Origin: G023898405 sp964368985
GTDB taxonomy: Bacteria > Myxococcota > UBA727 > JABDBI01
DNA: 26,826 nt
Direction of reading: 5' to 3'
Assembly (NCBI GenBank): GCA_964368985.1
Contig: CAYJDW010000031.1
Coordinates: forward strand, 1 to 26,826
Shown here in pieces: positions 7,762-16,535 of this stretch. The notes below the pieces were generated by a model, which ran no database searches, was not told the DNA's origin, and saw only the letters and a list, made by a program, of their open reading frames with translations. Positions within the stretch are counted from its first letter, which is position 1, and each line of letters starts with the position of its first letter. A program made the translations under genes and the position numbers.

Positions 7762-8511
7762 ATGCGTAGTGATGGCCGTAATAATGACCAACTAAGACCT
7801 CTCAAATTCGAAATCGGCTATTTAAAGCACCATCCCGGCTCGGTGATGGTCACCATGGGCGACACCAAAGTGTTGGCTTTGGCCACCAGCGAGGCGCGCG
7901 TGCCGCATCACCGGCTCGATGTGGGCGGTTGGTTGTCGGCGGAATATAACATGCTGCCTGGCTCTACAGCGCAACGAAAGCCCCGCGCTATTGCAAAGCT
8001 TAAAAATGATGGTCGCTCGGTGGAAATTTCTCGTCTTATCGGTCGCTCAATGCGCCAAGCGGTTAATCTTGAGGCTCTCGGTCAACGCTCCTTGCTTATT
8101 GATTGCGACGTAGTTCAAGCCGATGCCGGCACCCGTTCTGCGGCCATCACCGGCGCCTATCTTGCCACCTGCGCTCACGTGGCCAGTTTACTAAAAACCG
8201 GCCAACTCAAAATGAAAACCATGGAAGATATCATTTTGCGACCCATTGCTGCGGTTTCTCTAGGCATTCTAAAAGAGCAAGTTTTGCTTGACTTAAATTA
8301 TCAAGAAGACATCAAGGCTGATACCGATTGCAACCTCGTTGGTTCCCATCAGGGACAAATTGTTGAACTGCAATGTAGCGCAGAACAAAGGCCCATGAGC
8401 AAAGCGCAAATCGATCAGATTTATGATGCCGGACAAAAGGCGCTCGCAGACATTATTGCTCTGCAGAGCAAAGAACTTTTGCGCCAGTGCGGGATTATGT
8501 TTCATTGGTAG
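7762..8511 (+). CDS. rph: Ribonuclease PH
   Basis: Phosphorolytic 3'-5' exoribonuclease that trims tRNA 3' ends; 249 aa against about 238 usual. ATG 7762 is chosen because the protein then begins MRSDGR as in the family and GGAG (7752-7755) is well placed; the TTG at 7750 would overlap the ribosome-binding site. Family motifs include NMLPGSTAQRKPR near residue 70, GRSVEISRLIGRSMR near 90, and the phosphate/metal-site segment DCDVVQADAGTRSAAITGAY near residues 118-137. It is complete and stands alone between a divergent lpoB operon and a convergent gene. Confidence 0.95.
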   Translation: MRSDGRNNDQLRPLKFEIGYLKHHPGSVMVTMGDTKVLALATSEARVPHHRLDVGGWLSAEYNMLPGSTAQRKPRAIAKLKNDGRSVEISRLIGRSMRQAVNLEALGQRSLLIDCDVVQADAGTRSAAITGAYLATCAHVASLLKTGQLKMKTMEDIILRPIAAVSLGILKEQVLLDLNYQEDIKADTDCNLVGSHQGQIVELQCSAEQRPMSKAQIDQIYDAGQKALADIIALQSKELLRQCGIMFHW

Positions 8512-8518
8512 CCAACGC

Positions 8519-8559
8519 ATGCGAGCCTAGCGCGAAAAATCCACGCGCCAGGCCCGCAT
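8519..8559. terminator. Long hairpin shared by convergent genes
   Basis: Arms of 16 nt (8519-8534 and 8544-8559) with a 9-nt loop. Fourteen positions pair on either strand. On the minus strand the other two become G-U pairs, so the RNA of the 8573-10615 gene can form an uninterrupted 16-bp stem. Neither side has a proper T-run. It lies between the rph stop and the convergent stop. Confidence 0.55.
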
Positions 8560-8572
8560 GAAGAGCTCCAGA

Positions 8573-10615
8573 CTATCTAAACTCATATTCCCCAGTCGTA
8601 CTCATATCGGAGAGTTTGTTCGCAGTAATTGCCTTTGAACTAATCGCGTAAATATAATCTCCGACGAAATAGGAACGCCTGATGGAAGAACTATGAAGAT
8701 AGTCGGAAGGATCTTTATTGTAATATTTAGAGTGATCGACTTCGCCATGAATCTTTAGCTCCTCCCCAACTTTGGTATCCACCAAAGTAAGTTTGCTCAC
8801 GTATTCAAATTGTCCCCCCGATGGATCAAGCGGATTTTGTATGTAGCGATTGGTCTCAAGCGGAATAGCAGTCATGGCTACAGGGCTAAAATAATTAACG
8901 GCGAGATGAGTTTGATTTGCCTCACTTGAAACTCTCGACCAAGAATGATTGAGGCCTTCCTCGAGAGAAAATTGCAGCGAATCTGCTAGTTTTGGGTTCT
9001 TTAAATCGCTGACGTCGAAGAGTGAAACGGTAGTTTGAAAATCTGTACCTTTTTCGTCACCGCCGTAGCCAACTGCCAAAAGATGGTTTTGATCGATTTC
9101 TTGCAAATAAGTAGACACACCGGGAATTTTTAGCTCGCCGGCAACTTTAGGCTGAGTGGGATCCTTCAAATCAAGAGTGAAAAGTGGATCGACTTTTTTA
9201 AATGTCACCAAGAATCCCAAGTCATCGGAGAAACGAGCAGACCAAATTTTTTCCCCCGGTGCTAAGCCCTCAATCGAACCCACTACATCAAGCTTGCCAT
9301 TGTTATCGCCCAGCACAAAGAGATGATTTTCATCCCGATTTTCGAGACTTCCTCGGTCGCGCATCCAAAAGCGTGATTGAGGCTGTGTGGTAGTAGCTAC
9401 CCGCAAATAATTATCATGTTCGGAGAGCGAGAAGGAATTATGCAAGGTTCCTGGAACTCGCAAGGAATCGTGGTAGGTGGGCGTGCCCGATTGATCGAGA
9501 TCGAAGCGATGAATGGTAGTTTGATCCTTCAGTTCTTCGTTATTAAAAAACCACCAAGGTTCATGTTCTGGGGAGGCCAAAATAAATTGCTTCTCGGAAG
9601 CATAAACGATGGGTCGTTTGCCGCGTACGCGCTGAATATCCACCAAGCCTTTGTCATCCAAAGTGATGAGACTCAAAAAACCATTAGCTGAACCATCTTG
9701 CACCCCAAAAGTCCGATTACAATCTTTTGCTCCGATAGCCTGAGATTCCAATTGGGAATCTGAATGGTTGAGCTGCTTTGGTACTAAGCTTAGAAAATCA
9801 TAGTTATTGATAATTTCTTCATTTTTTTGCACTGCGCGATTAATAGCTTCAATCCATAGCTCATTTTGTTCGGGCTCACTTCTCTGATAAAAATCATTGC
9901 CAACTATCGGATAATTGACGAGTCCAGGAATGTGATTGTCGAGGTAAGTAGCGAGATAAATCTTTGAACCGATTTTACGAGCCGCAACGAGATCCCCTTC
10001 AAAATAATTGGTTTCACTCACGCGAGGCTGCTTTCGATCAGCTCCGAGATCAATAGTGTCTAAACGCACCGCGTTGCGCTTAAAACCTGATTCATCAGCA
10101 ATCACAAATGCCCGATCATCATTGAGCAAAATACCAGAACCGGGGCTTTCCAAACGCAGAACACTTGCTTCTTTTAATTCACCGATCTGCGGCATTTCGA
10201 CGATAGAAAGCGTGCTTTTATTGAGTGCATAGAAAAATTTTCCATCGGTCTTAATAATATCAGCCTCGTCAATGCCTTTTTCCTGATTATTGGTCCCGGA
10301 AAAATCTACCCCCTCAACTGGCGCGGTCGGCGCACTCACGGTATCGACCGCAATCCCACCCGGCATGGGACCATTTTCCTTTACAAACTGCTGCGGCCCC
10401 TCCTTAGCCTTGATGGCGAAACGAGCATGCATCTCATCGAGCGCGGTTTTTTTCAAACCGGCATTCAGTTCTTCGCAAGAGTTATAGCTAAATAAGAGTG
10501 GTGAACTGAAATTTCTTGATGCATTAACGTTGAGATTTAATTCCGGTTCATAATGAGCGATCCGCTCACAAGCAGAAAGCAAGAGCAAAACGCAAAAGAG
10601 AAATAAGCGCAACAT
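8573..10615 (-). CDS. Beta-propeller lipoprotein (PF09826-type)
   Basis: A 680-aa exported protein. ATG 10615 is preferred over GTG 10621 because AGG (10625-10623) is 7 nt upstream of it. A signal peptide ends in LLSAC (C16), so it is probably a lipoprotein. Around residues 109-125 is the family signature: the pattern TNNQEKGIDEADIIKTDG begins the 'secreted protein with C-terminal beta-propeller' domain, which continues to the C-terminus with repeated YA/FV strand patterns such as DDLGFLVTFKKVDPLFTLDL. No enzymatic motif is visible; such propellers usually bind proteins or sugars. It is preceded by the 10721-13075 operon on the same strand, 105 nt away. Confidence 0.85.
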   Translation of the reverse strand: MLRLFLFCVLLLLSACERIAHYEPELNLNVNASRNFSSPLLFSYNSCEELNAGLKKTALDEMHARFAIKAKEGPQQFVKENGPMPGGIAVDTVSAPTAPVEGVDFSGTNNQEKGIDEADIIKTDGKFFYALNKSTLSIVEMPQIGELKEASVLRLESPGSGILLNDDRAFVIADESGFKRNAVRLDTIDLGADRKQPRVSETNYFEGDLVAARKIGSKIYLATYLDNHIPGLVNYPIVGNDFYQRSEPEQNELWIEAINRAVQKNEEIINNYDFLSLVPKQLNHSDSQLESQAIGAKDCNRTFGVQDGSANGFLSLITLDDKGLVDIQRVRGKRPIVYASEKQFILASPEHEPWWFFNNEELKDQTTIHRFDLDQSGTPTYHDSLRVPGTLHNSFSLSEHDNYLRVATTTQPQSRFWMRDRGSLENRDENHLFVLGDNNGKLDVVGSIEGLAPGEKIWSARFSDDLGFLVTFKKVDPLFTLDLKDPTQPKVAGELKIPGVSTYLQEIDQNHLLAVGYGGDEKGTDFQTTVSLFDVSDLKNPKLADSLQFSLEEGLNHSWSRVSSEANQTHLAVNYFSPVAMTAIPLETNRYIQNPLDPSGGQFEYVSKLTLVDTKVGEELKIHGEVDHSKYYNKDPSDYLHSSSIRRSYFVGDYIYAISSKAITANKLSDMSTTGEYEFR

Positions 10616-10720
10616 AGACACACCTAGCTAAGAGAATTCCCTCCAAATTTTAACTCTTTTATCGAAGGATTTGTGATTCCAAAGCGAGTTATCTATTCCG
10701 ATTAGCCAATACTTAAACGC

Positions 10721-11629
10721 TCAACGGTTCGACGAAACTGCGCCATAAATCTTATTGAGCATCTCAATCAAATTCAGGCTCGAGAAACGAAAACCTTTGT
10801 CCAGCAAAACTGCGGGAGTCACACGAGTTGACGCCAATGCCATCGAGCCCTGCTCCCCCATCAGCTTTAATCCCCAAGCCGGCACTCTGAGGACGGCGGG
10901 ACGTTTAAGTCTGAGCCCAAGCATGTGCGCAAAATCTTGATTTCTCACTGGCTCTGGCGCCACCACATTGACGGGGCCAGTCAAGCTTTCATCGTTGAGG
11001 GCAAAAATAATGGCAGCTATGGCATCGTCGATATCCACCAATGACATATATTGCTGCCCACTCCCCATCGGTCCGCCGAGGCCTATTTTAAAAATCGGTT
11101 CAAGCCGTTTAAGCATGCCACCGTTGGGACTAATCACGACGCCAAAACGCAAATTTACTACTCGGGTACCCGCTTTTTTAGCTATGGCAGTGGCTTCTTC
11201 CCACGCCAGGCATAAGTCAGCCATAAAACCGGTGCTACTCGACGAGTGTTCGTCAATCAATTCGTCACCGCGATCGCCATAAATACCTATGGCTGAAGCG
11301 TTTAATAAAATCTTTGTCCCTTGCTTAGCCACGGCCCTGGCAATGAGCTCAGTCGAGCGCACGCGGCTATCATAAAGTTCTTGCTTGAATCGGGTAGTCC
11401 ATAAACCGGTCATGATATTTTTGCCGGCCAAATGAATCACCGCATGACTTTTGCCAAGTTTTTCGTCCTCAATAAAACCACTTTCATAGTCATAAGCGAT
11501 TTGGCCTGAACCGACGGGATATTTACTCCGCACCAGAGGCCACACTTCCAAAGATTGTTCTTCCAGTGCTCTCTTAAGCTTCGAGCCAATAAGACCACTA
11601 GCCCCTGAGAGGGCAATTATTTTCGCCAC
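10721..11629 (-). CDS. TIGR01777-family epimerase-like protein (YfcH type)
   Basis: A 302-aa protein of the extended SDR (NAD-dependent epimerase/dehydratase) superfamily. Rossmann motif GASGLIG lies at residues 9-15; the family segment ASAIGIYGDRGDE lies near 115-125; the C-terminal DUF1731-like part has FAHMLGLRLKRPAVLRVPAW. The substrate of this subfamily is unknown. The start is GTG, with AGGAG six bases upstream, only 9 nt after the preceding gene's stop, so the two form an operon. The E. coli counterpart is YfcH. The protein is cytoplasmic, in contrast to its lipoprotein neighbour, so the link between the two is unclear. Confidence 0.9.
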   Translation of the reverse strand: MAKIIALSGASGLIGSKLKRALEEQSLEVWPLVRSKYPVGSGQIAYDYESGFIEDEKLGKSHAVIHLAGKNIMTGLWTTRFKQELYDSRVRSTELIARAVAKQGTKILLNASAIGIYGDRGDELIDEHSSSSTGFMADLCLAWEEATAIAKKAGTRVVNLRFGVVISPNGGMLKRLEPIFKIGLGGPMGSGQQYMSLVDIDDAIAAIIFALNDESLTGPVNVVAPEPVRNQDFAHMLGLRLKRPAVLRVPAWGLKLMGEQGSMALASTRVTPAVLLDKGFRFSSLNLIEMLNKIYGAVSSNR

Positions 11630-11638
11630 TTAAAACTC

Positions 11639-13075
11639 CTATTTCTGTTCGCTAAAAGCCTTTTCGACTCGGCTCTTTGTAACGCGATACAATCCGTGAT
11701 CAGTGGCATAAAACCATTCGCTTTGATAAAATGCCGCATCAAAAAAATCAGTGCCATCATCAGGCACATCCCCCAGATTACCACCCTTAAAAGTCTCAAT
11801 CCCAAACTTCGGTGGATGAGGATTCCGCAAGGTCTCCGATGCTTCTTGCAAATATGCCAAATCGCTGCTGAGCTTTTCTGAATCAAGCTCTAACGCAAAT
11901 ACGCCATCCTTAAAGCGATAAATCTTTTCCGCACTTACAATACGAGCCTCATCGCCATTAACGACAATTTTCGACCCATGGGAAAGAGGCGCGCTCAAAT
12001 TCGTCCTAAAAACCCAAGGATATTGAGAAAGATCCGCCGACTTCAAACTATGCTTGCCTGCACCATCATGAGCCAAAACCACTAAATAGCGTTCACCCAC
12101 CAAACGCATAGCAACAATATCAGTTATTTGCGTGCCCAGCGCTAAGCCTGCTCGCCATTGTTCCCCATGGCCTTTATCCAGCACTTCGTTAACCATTTTC
12201 TGCTCGAGCCGAGGATTTTCGGCATCAGTCACCCCCACACTCTCAGAGGCAATAGTCAATAAACCTTGAGGCTGAGCAAGCACCACGCGCCCATCACCGA
12301 GCGTCGACAAGGCACCTATTTTGTTGTCCGGTGGCAAGGGCAATGCTACGGCCCCCGAAAACTTCAAAGACGCAGCGCCATCGGCCAAAACCCCATAAAA
12401 CCCCTTCGCGGCCGAGCCGCTTTTGGTCCACAAAACATGTCTGCTAGGTGCGAAACCTGCCGGGCTAAACTCGACAATGGCATAGCTCAATAGAATTCCG
12501 TCGCTATTCTTAGTTTCTTGAAGGTCTAAAACTTTCGATGGCCAATCCTGATCAGCCCTAGCTTCAATAAAAACCCTCGACCAAAGGGCCTGCGGCAATT
12601 GCCCATCAAATCGCGCAATGCCCCCAAGCTTCCCATGAACTGGAGCCCCGGCTGCCGCATGGCTCAAAGCCACCAAAACCCCTTTCTGCCCAGCAGCAAG
12701 TTTGGTGATAGTCCGATTCCCCGTATTGAGGTCATAATGACTAGCGAGGTCCCGACCCTTAAAGCCCGTCAATTTAACCCATGCACTCGCCTGATTCCCC
12801 GCCTTCAAATCCCAAGACAAAAGATGAGCCCGATCCCCATCCGCGCTATACAATACACCGTCGCTGATCGCGATCATGGTTGGTATAAGTTCAAAGTTAA
12901 AAGCCTGAGCCACTACTCGCTTAAAAGTATATACCTCAACTTCCTTAAGCACGCCCTTAGCCCGAGGATCCCCCTCCCTAAGCGGCCGCTCAAAAGGAGC
13001 ACAATCAGACAATATAAAGGCAAATAATAAACATACTAAGGATCCAAACACTGGGTAATTTAATGCATTTTTCAC
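11639..13075 (-). CDS. Lipoprotein of unknown function, propeller-like repeats
   Basis: A 478-aa protein I do not recognise by name. The N-terminal signal ends in ILSDC (C25); Asp before the Cys is atypical for a lipobox, so anchoring is likely but not certain. The rest is beta-rich, with recurring short strands ending in Gly/Asn-Asp turns (for example ISDGVLYSADGD near residue 69, and YATDHGLYRV near the C-terminus), suggesting a beta-propeller. Several segments line up with the lipoprotein at 18121-19458, including QKGVLV followed by a Y/F-DG element. The start is GTG with AAGG five bases upstream. It is first in a two-gene operon with the TIGR01777 gene. Confidence 0.7.
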   Translation of the reverse strand: MKNALNYPVFGSLVCLLFAFILSDCAPFERPLREGDPRAKGVLKEVEVYTFKRVVAQAFNFELIPTMIAISDGVLYSADGDRAHLLSWDLKAGNQASAWVKLTGFKGRDLASHYDLNTGNRTITKLAAGQKGVLVALSHAAAGAPVHGKLGGIARFDGQLPQALWSRVFIEARADQDWPSKVLDLQETKNSDGILLSYAIVEFSPAGFAPSRHVLWTKSGSAAKGFYGVLADGAASLKFSGAVALPLPPDNKIGALSTLGDGRVVLAQPQGLLTIASESVGVTDAENPRLEQKMVNEVLDKGHGEQWRAGLALGTQITDIVAMRLVGERYLVVLAHDGAGKHSLKSADLSQYPWVFRTNLSAPLSHGSKIVVNGDEARIVSAEKIYRFKDGVFALELDSEKLSSDLAYLQEASETLRNPHPPKFGIETFKGGNLGDVPDDGTDFFDAAFYQSEWFYATDHGLYRVTKSRVEKAFSEQK

Positions 13076-13305
13076 TACGACTACCTTCGGGTTATTTTGA
13101 TAGCGAATATTTTGTAAATCATTATCGCAGGCTTAATGTATAACATAAACATCATAATCCTAAATTTTTCCGACGAAAGTGGGCGCTTTAGGCCTCGATT
13201 CCTCTGAGTCCCCAAAAACCTCCAAATTAAATCCCATCCTCAATTTATAGGATGGACAAAAGAATCGGCTTTGACTTAGGCTTTTTCGATCCTAGGAGGG
13301 AGACA

Positions 13306-13437
13306 GTGAAAAACCACGAAATGATTCTATTCCTCACTATTACCTTAATCAGCGCCAGCCCACCCGCAACAAGCTACACGACGAGCCCATCCCTAAATAA
13401 CCCGTGCAAACACACCGTAACCACGCCACAGAATTGA
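13306..13437 (+). pseudogene. Signal-peptide start of an interrupted secreted protein
   Basis: A 43-codon reading frame starting at GTG 13306 behind a very strong ribosome-binding site (GGAGG at 13295-13299). Its product begins with a signal peptide (MILFLTITLISAS, cleavage near ATS) and a Ser/Thr/Pro-rich segment. It ends at TGA 13435, but the downstream 525-codon frame at 13444 is in the same frame with no other stop. The simplest reading is that this is the true N-terminus of the next gene, cut by a nonsense codon. Alternatives are stop-codon read-through, a sequencing error, or a separate tiny secreted peptide. Confidence 0.6.
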
Positions 13438-13443
13438 TCAGGA

Positions 13444-15021
13444 GTGATATTTGATGAGGCTTGCACCGTCGCCTATGTATATCCGCCATTGAAAGGCACA
13501 GCGGAAATAGGGTCGCTAGCACGAAGCAGCAACTTGCAATTTTGTGGGGCGGTGGAGAGTGTGGGCGAAGTTGCAAACACGACAATGAGGTCCATGAAGG
13601 TTCTAAGCCAAAAGATCGAACAAATGGTGCTTGGTTTTGAGCCGCTGGAACAAGCTGTAATAGATAAGAAGGTAGAGTTAGCAGCATCTAAAGCGAAAAT
13701 GGAATCAGCTCAAAAAAAACTAGAAGAAGCTGAAACTCAAATTAATACCTTGAGAGAAATCATTAGAGAATCGAGGAAGGCCTATGAAGACTGCATTGAA
13801 GATTTTTCAATATCTCATCAATCCTGCTTAGATTTGAAATTAGTTTGGGATGAGGCAAAAAGTGATATGAGTAAATTTCGCAGTAGTGAATATAGAAATA
13901 AGCGTTCAGTTGCAGAAGATACCGCTGAAGAGTTCAGTATTCTGTCTGGGAAGTTCGCCGTTTATCAAAATCGTTATATTGAAGCTATCGCCCCAACTAT
14001 TGAGCTACAAAACCGTATATCAGCCCTCAATATTAAGGTTATGGAGCTCTACACAGAATATACCAAGCTAGAAGGGGCTACGGGACAAATAATTTGGACG
14101 GTTCCGTGGGACCGATTATTGGAAGACTACCGAAAAGTAAATAAAAATCTTGGAGTGAAATGGGCTCCTTTACCTTTAAAAGAGGCTGAGCTCATTAGCA
14201 CTATTAAATTAGGCAATGATCTTTCTGCAAGTGTCTCTAGTCTCAAGTCAGCCGTAATTGTGGGCGCCAAGGCAACAGGATTTGCAGGCATAGGTACTGG
14301 CCAAAAGGTAGCTGGCCCTCAAACGGTAGCATCTGCCCCTACAGAAGCTTCAGCGGTTTTTGGTAACAGTGTAAGCGGTCAAATTGTTTTAACCCTTGCA
14401 GGTGCGTGTCCATATTTGGGTAGCATCGATGATGAAGGCAAGAAGGATATAAGTGGCCTTACAAGTCATATGCTGGCACGATTGGTTTATAATTATGAAG
14501 TGGTTGTGCGACGATCTTATACGGCAAAATACAATTTATCCCAGCTTCTTAAAAAAATTGAGGAAAAAATTCAAAGTGGAGGTTTATTTTCCACTAATGA
14601 TGCCCATCACATTTTAAACGAAGGAAATTCTTTGGATTGGTTCTCCATGGAATTTGATGGCAACACTTCGGAATTCAAATATTCGGCTGAGGAGCAAAAG
14701 CAAATTAAGCAAGAGGTGAAATACGAGCTAATGGATAAGGCACTAAAGCAGTTTTCTGTTCTAAATGCCGGATCATCATTGCCGCCTCCGGTGCCCCAGT
14801 TTCTAGAGACTGGCGCAGGCGCAGCGAGCAGAGAATTGCGTCAATGCTGGCACCATTATTGCCAAGCCGCCTCTGCAGTTATTGGAGTAGCCAATTCTAT
14901 CTGGGGAAATAGTCAAGCAGTGGCTAATTTTCACCGCAATAACAATGCATGGTCCTATGAAAAGGTTAATGGCATTGAGTTCGTGAGCAGAAGTGGATCT
15001 CTTGCGTTTAAAGCCGAGTAA
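13444..15021 (+). CDS. Large coiled-coil protein, unknown function (5'-interrupted)
   Basis: A 525-codon frame with no recognised domain. Residues about 55-115 form a heptad-rich coiled coil (KMESAQKKLEEAETQI and neighbours); a second helical stretch runs about 150-195. A Gly/Ala/Val/Ser-rich, flexible middle (about 265-315) precedes the segment LAGACPYLGS and a second helical half with LTSHMLARLVYNYEVVVRRS. Cysteines are few. It lacks a signal peptide of its own; one lies in frame upstream before TGA 13435. GTG 13444 overlaps the only nearby AGGAG, so independent initiation there would be poor, and the first internal ATG (13585) is far downstream. It heads a three-gene operon. Confidence 0.7.
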   Translation: MIFDEACTVAYVYPPLKGTAEIGSLARSSNLQFCGAVESVGEVANTTMRSMKVLSQKIEQMVLGFEPLEQAVIDKKVELAASKAKMESAQKKLEEAETQINTLREIIRESRKAYEDCIEDFSISHQSCLDLKLVWDEAKSDMSKFRSSEYRNKRSVAEDTAEEFSILSGKFAVYQNRYIEAIAPTIELQNRISALNIKVMELYTEYTKLEGATGQIIWTVPWDRLLEDYRKVNKNLGVKWAPLPLKEAELISTIKLGNDLSASVSSLKSAVIVGAKATGFAGIGTGQKVAGPQTVASAPTEASAVFGNSVSGQIVLTLAGACPYLGSIDDEGKKDISGLTSHMLARLVYNYEVVVRRSYTAKYNLSQLLKKIEEKIQSGGLFSTNDAHHILNEGNSLDWFSMEFDGNTSEFKYSAEEQKQIKQEVKYELMDKALKQFSVLNAGSSLPPPVPQFLETGAGAASRELRQCWHHYCQAASAVIGVANSIWGNSQAVANFHRNNNAWSYEKVNGIEFVSRSGSLAFKAE

Positions 15022-15024
15022 ATA

Positions 15025-15483
15025 ATGAACAAGCAAATATTATTTGTAATTTTTGCGGGGGCAGGCTTGTTAAGCCTTCCCCTTTTAAGGGAATGGTTGT
15101 TCCTAAGCTCTGAAGAGGCTTCGTCATCACCTGCCCCTACAAAATCTTTGCTTTCTCCTTCGATTAAGCGAGGCCAGAACCAAGCTCATTATCCTGCATT
15201 GAAAGAGCAGCTTAAGACAGCGCATACAGAGCAGTTACCAACAGATATAAAAACCGAAATAGCTCGACTAGAAACTGAGCTTGAAGATCAAGATGCCATA
15301 GGTCGTCTAAACGCCGGCATCGTAGACCGCGAAGAACGAGAAAAGCTGGGCAAACAACTGCAGCGTCTGGATAACCTTCGTAAGATCGAACTTGAACAAC
15401 AACTAAAAGATCTTGAAATGCAAGTGGCTGAACTCGAAGCACATCATTCGGATAGACTACGGGATTTTGGGGTAACACCATGA
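15025..15483 (+). CDS. Membrane-anchored coiled-coil protein, unknown function
   Basis: A 152-aa protein with no recognised family. Residues 5-29 form one hydrophobic segment (LFVIFAGAGLLSLPLL) with no lipobox cysteine, so it is either a single membrane anchor or an uncleaved signal. A Ser/Pro linker follows, then a long charged coiled coil (about residues 70-145; LDNLRKIELEQQLKDLEMQV shows the heptads). It starts 3 nt after the preceding stop with little ribosome-binding site, and its TGA overlaps the next ATG (ATGA), so all three genes are probably translationally coupled. The topology suggests a periplasmic coiled coil tethered to the inner membrane. Confidence 0.75.
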   Translation: MNKQILFVIFAGAGLLSLPLLREWLFLSSEEASSSPAPTKSLLSPSIKRGQNQAHYPALKEQLKTAHTEQLPTDIKTEIARLETELEDQDAIGRLNAGIVDREEREKLGKQLQRLDNLRKIELEQQLKDLEMQVAELEAHHSDRLRDFGVTP

Positions 15484-16256
15484 AAATTCTACTTGTGAAT
15501 TTGGCAATTTTGATGGGGTTTGCTGGATGCGACTCGTACTCCCCCGAGGCAGGGAGTCAAGAGCACACTCCGCCTCGCCCCACCGAGATCACTAAGCAAA
15601 CTTTGCCTCTTATCAACCGCCCCCAGGCGCCCGAACAGGAACCCAAAAAATTCGAAATCAATTTTGGCAAGTTACACTTGACTGCAACAGTTGATGAGAA
15701 AGGAAGCGTTAGCATTCTTGATTATCCGACGGAATGGCATACTAAGGCCAGGGTGGTGCGTTATATTGATCCAACTGAAAAAGCACCTTTTTCCAACAAA
15801 TATTGTGAGGGGATTCGAGCACTAGCGGAAATTGGCGGAACGGACATTGTTCGAGGGGGCTATTTCTCCGAATTAATTTTCGAAGTGGCACCCTTTTTAT
15901 CCGAGAATTTTGTTGCTGAGGTAGAGAAAGCGGCCAAAGCGGCAGGCTTTGATATGCCGATTTTTATTATTAATCCTGTAGATATCTACAGCGGAGTCTT
16001 TGAGATGACTTTAGGCAAAAAAGCCATTTCTCCTATCAGTGGTCACTTAGACCTGTTGCAAGACGGGATAAATTTGAGTTACCGAGGAATCGTGAAAAAT
16101 TCCTTTGAGCAGGAACTTATTATTAGATCGGCAGACATCATCTGCGACCTCGTCTCTGGAGAGGCCAGATTTAGCATGACCTATAAAACCGAGAGGGAGG
16201 GGCGAGTCGTAAAGGTGATATATGATCCGATGGAAGTGAAACTAAAGCCACGGTAG
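15480..16256 (+). CDS. Lipoprotein, unknown function
   Basis: A 258-aa protein, last gene of the operon. A signal peptide ends in GFAGC (C17), giving a lipoprotein, followed by a Pro/Thr/Glu-rich linker to about residue 58. The folded part (60-258) is mixed alpha/beta with two cysteines, C109 in NKYCEGIRAL and another near the end in DIICDLVSGEARF; they could pair. No catalytic motif is visible. With a secreted coiled-coil protein and a membrane-tethered coiled-coil protein upstream, it plausibly belongs to an envelope-spanning complex, which is inference from gene order alone. A strong terminator follows at 16294. Confidence 0.75.
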   Translation: MKILLVNLAILMGFAGCDSYSPEAGSQEHTPPRPTEITKQTLPLINRPQAPEQEPKKFEINFGKLHLTATVDEKGSVSILDYPTEWHTKARVVRYIDPTEKAPFSNKYCEGIRALAEIGGTDIVRGGYFSELIFEVAPFLSENFVAEVEKAAKAAGFDMPIFIINPVDIYSGVFEMTLGKKAISPISGHLDLLQDGINLSYRGIVKNSFEQELIIRSADIICDLVSGEARFSMTYKTEREGRVVKVIYDPMEVKLKPR

Positions 16257-16293
16257 AATGAGCTTTGGACTTTGAGCAAATCTTTACCGAGTG

Positions 16294-16325
16294 AAAACCT
16301 CGTTTCTTATGGAGACGAGGTTTTT
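16294..16325 (+). terminator. Intrinsic terminator of the three-gene envelope operon
   Basis: Perfect 10-bp stem aaaacctcgt (16294-16303) / acgaggtttt (16315-16324) with an 11-nt loop and a T-run at 16321-16325. It lies 38 nt after the lipoprotein stop. Confidence 0.85.
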
Positions 16326-16535
16326 GATTTCAGAAAATCTTGATGTTTTGGGAGCCTAATATTCAGGTCATTAAGGATTCAAAATTAGTGCCTGGAAGCG
16401 ATTTGAGAGATGTAAGCAAAAGTAATGGGTTCGCTGTTTTGTTATCTTCAAGTCATGATAACTACATGGCCTATAAACCGAGCGGCACTTTCTTTGCTTG
16501 GACTGTGCTGCCTATTACGGATTATCTCCGAGCTC

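Noticed and set aside
13252..13305. An ATG start at 13252 for the signal-peptide frame
   Set aside because: GTG 13306 has a far better ribosome-binding site, and the extra residues would put charged sequence before the signal peptide. The ATG lies in a 7-bp hairpin (13234-13255).
13435..13437. Selenocysteine or recoded TGA as the reason for the in-frame stop
   Set aside because: TGA ends other genes here (15481-15483, overlapping the next start), I see no SECIS-like hairpin directly after it, and a Sec in a low-complexity linker would be unlikely.
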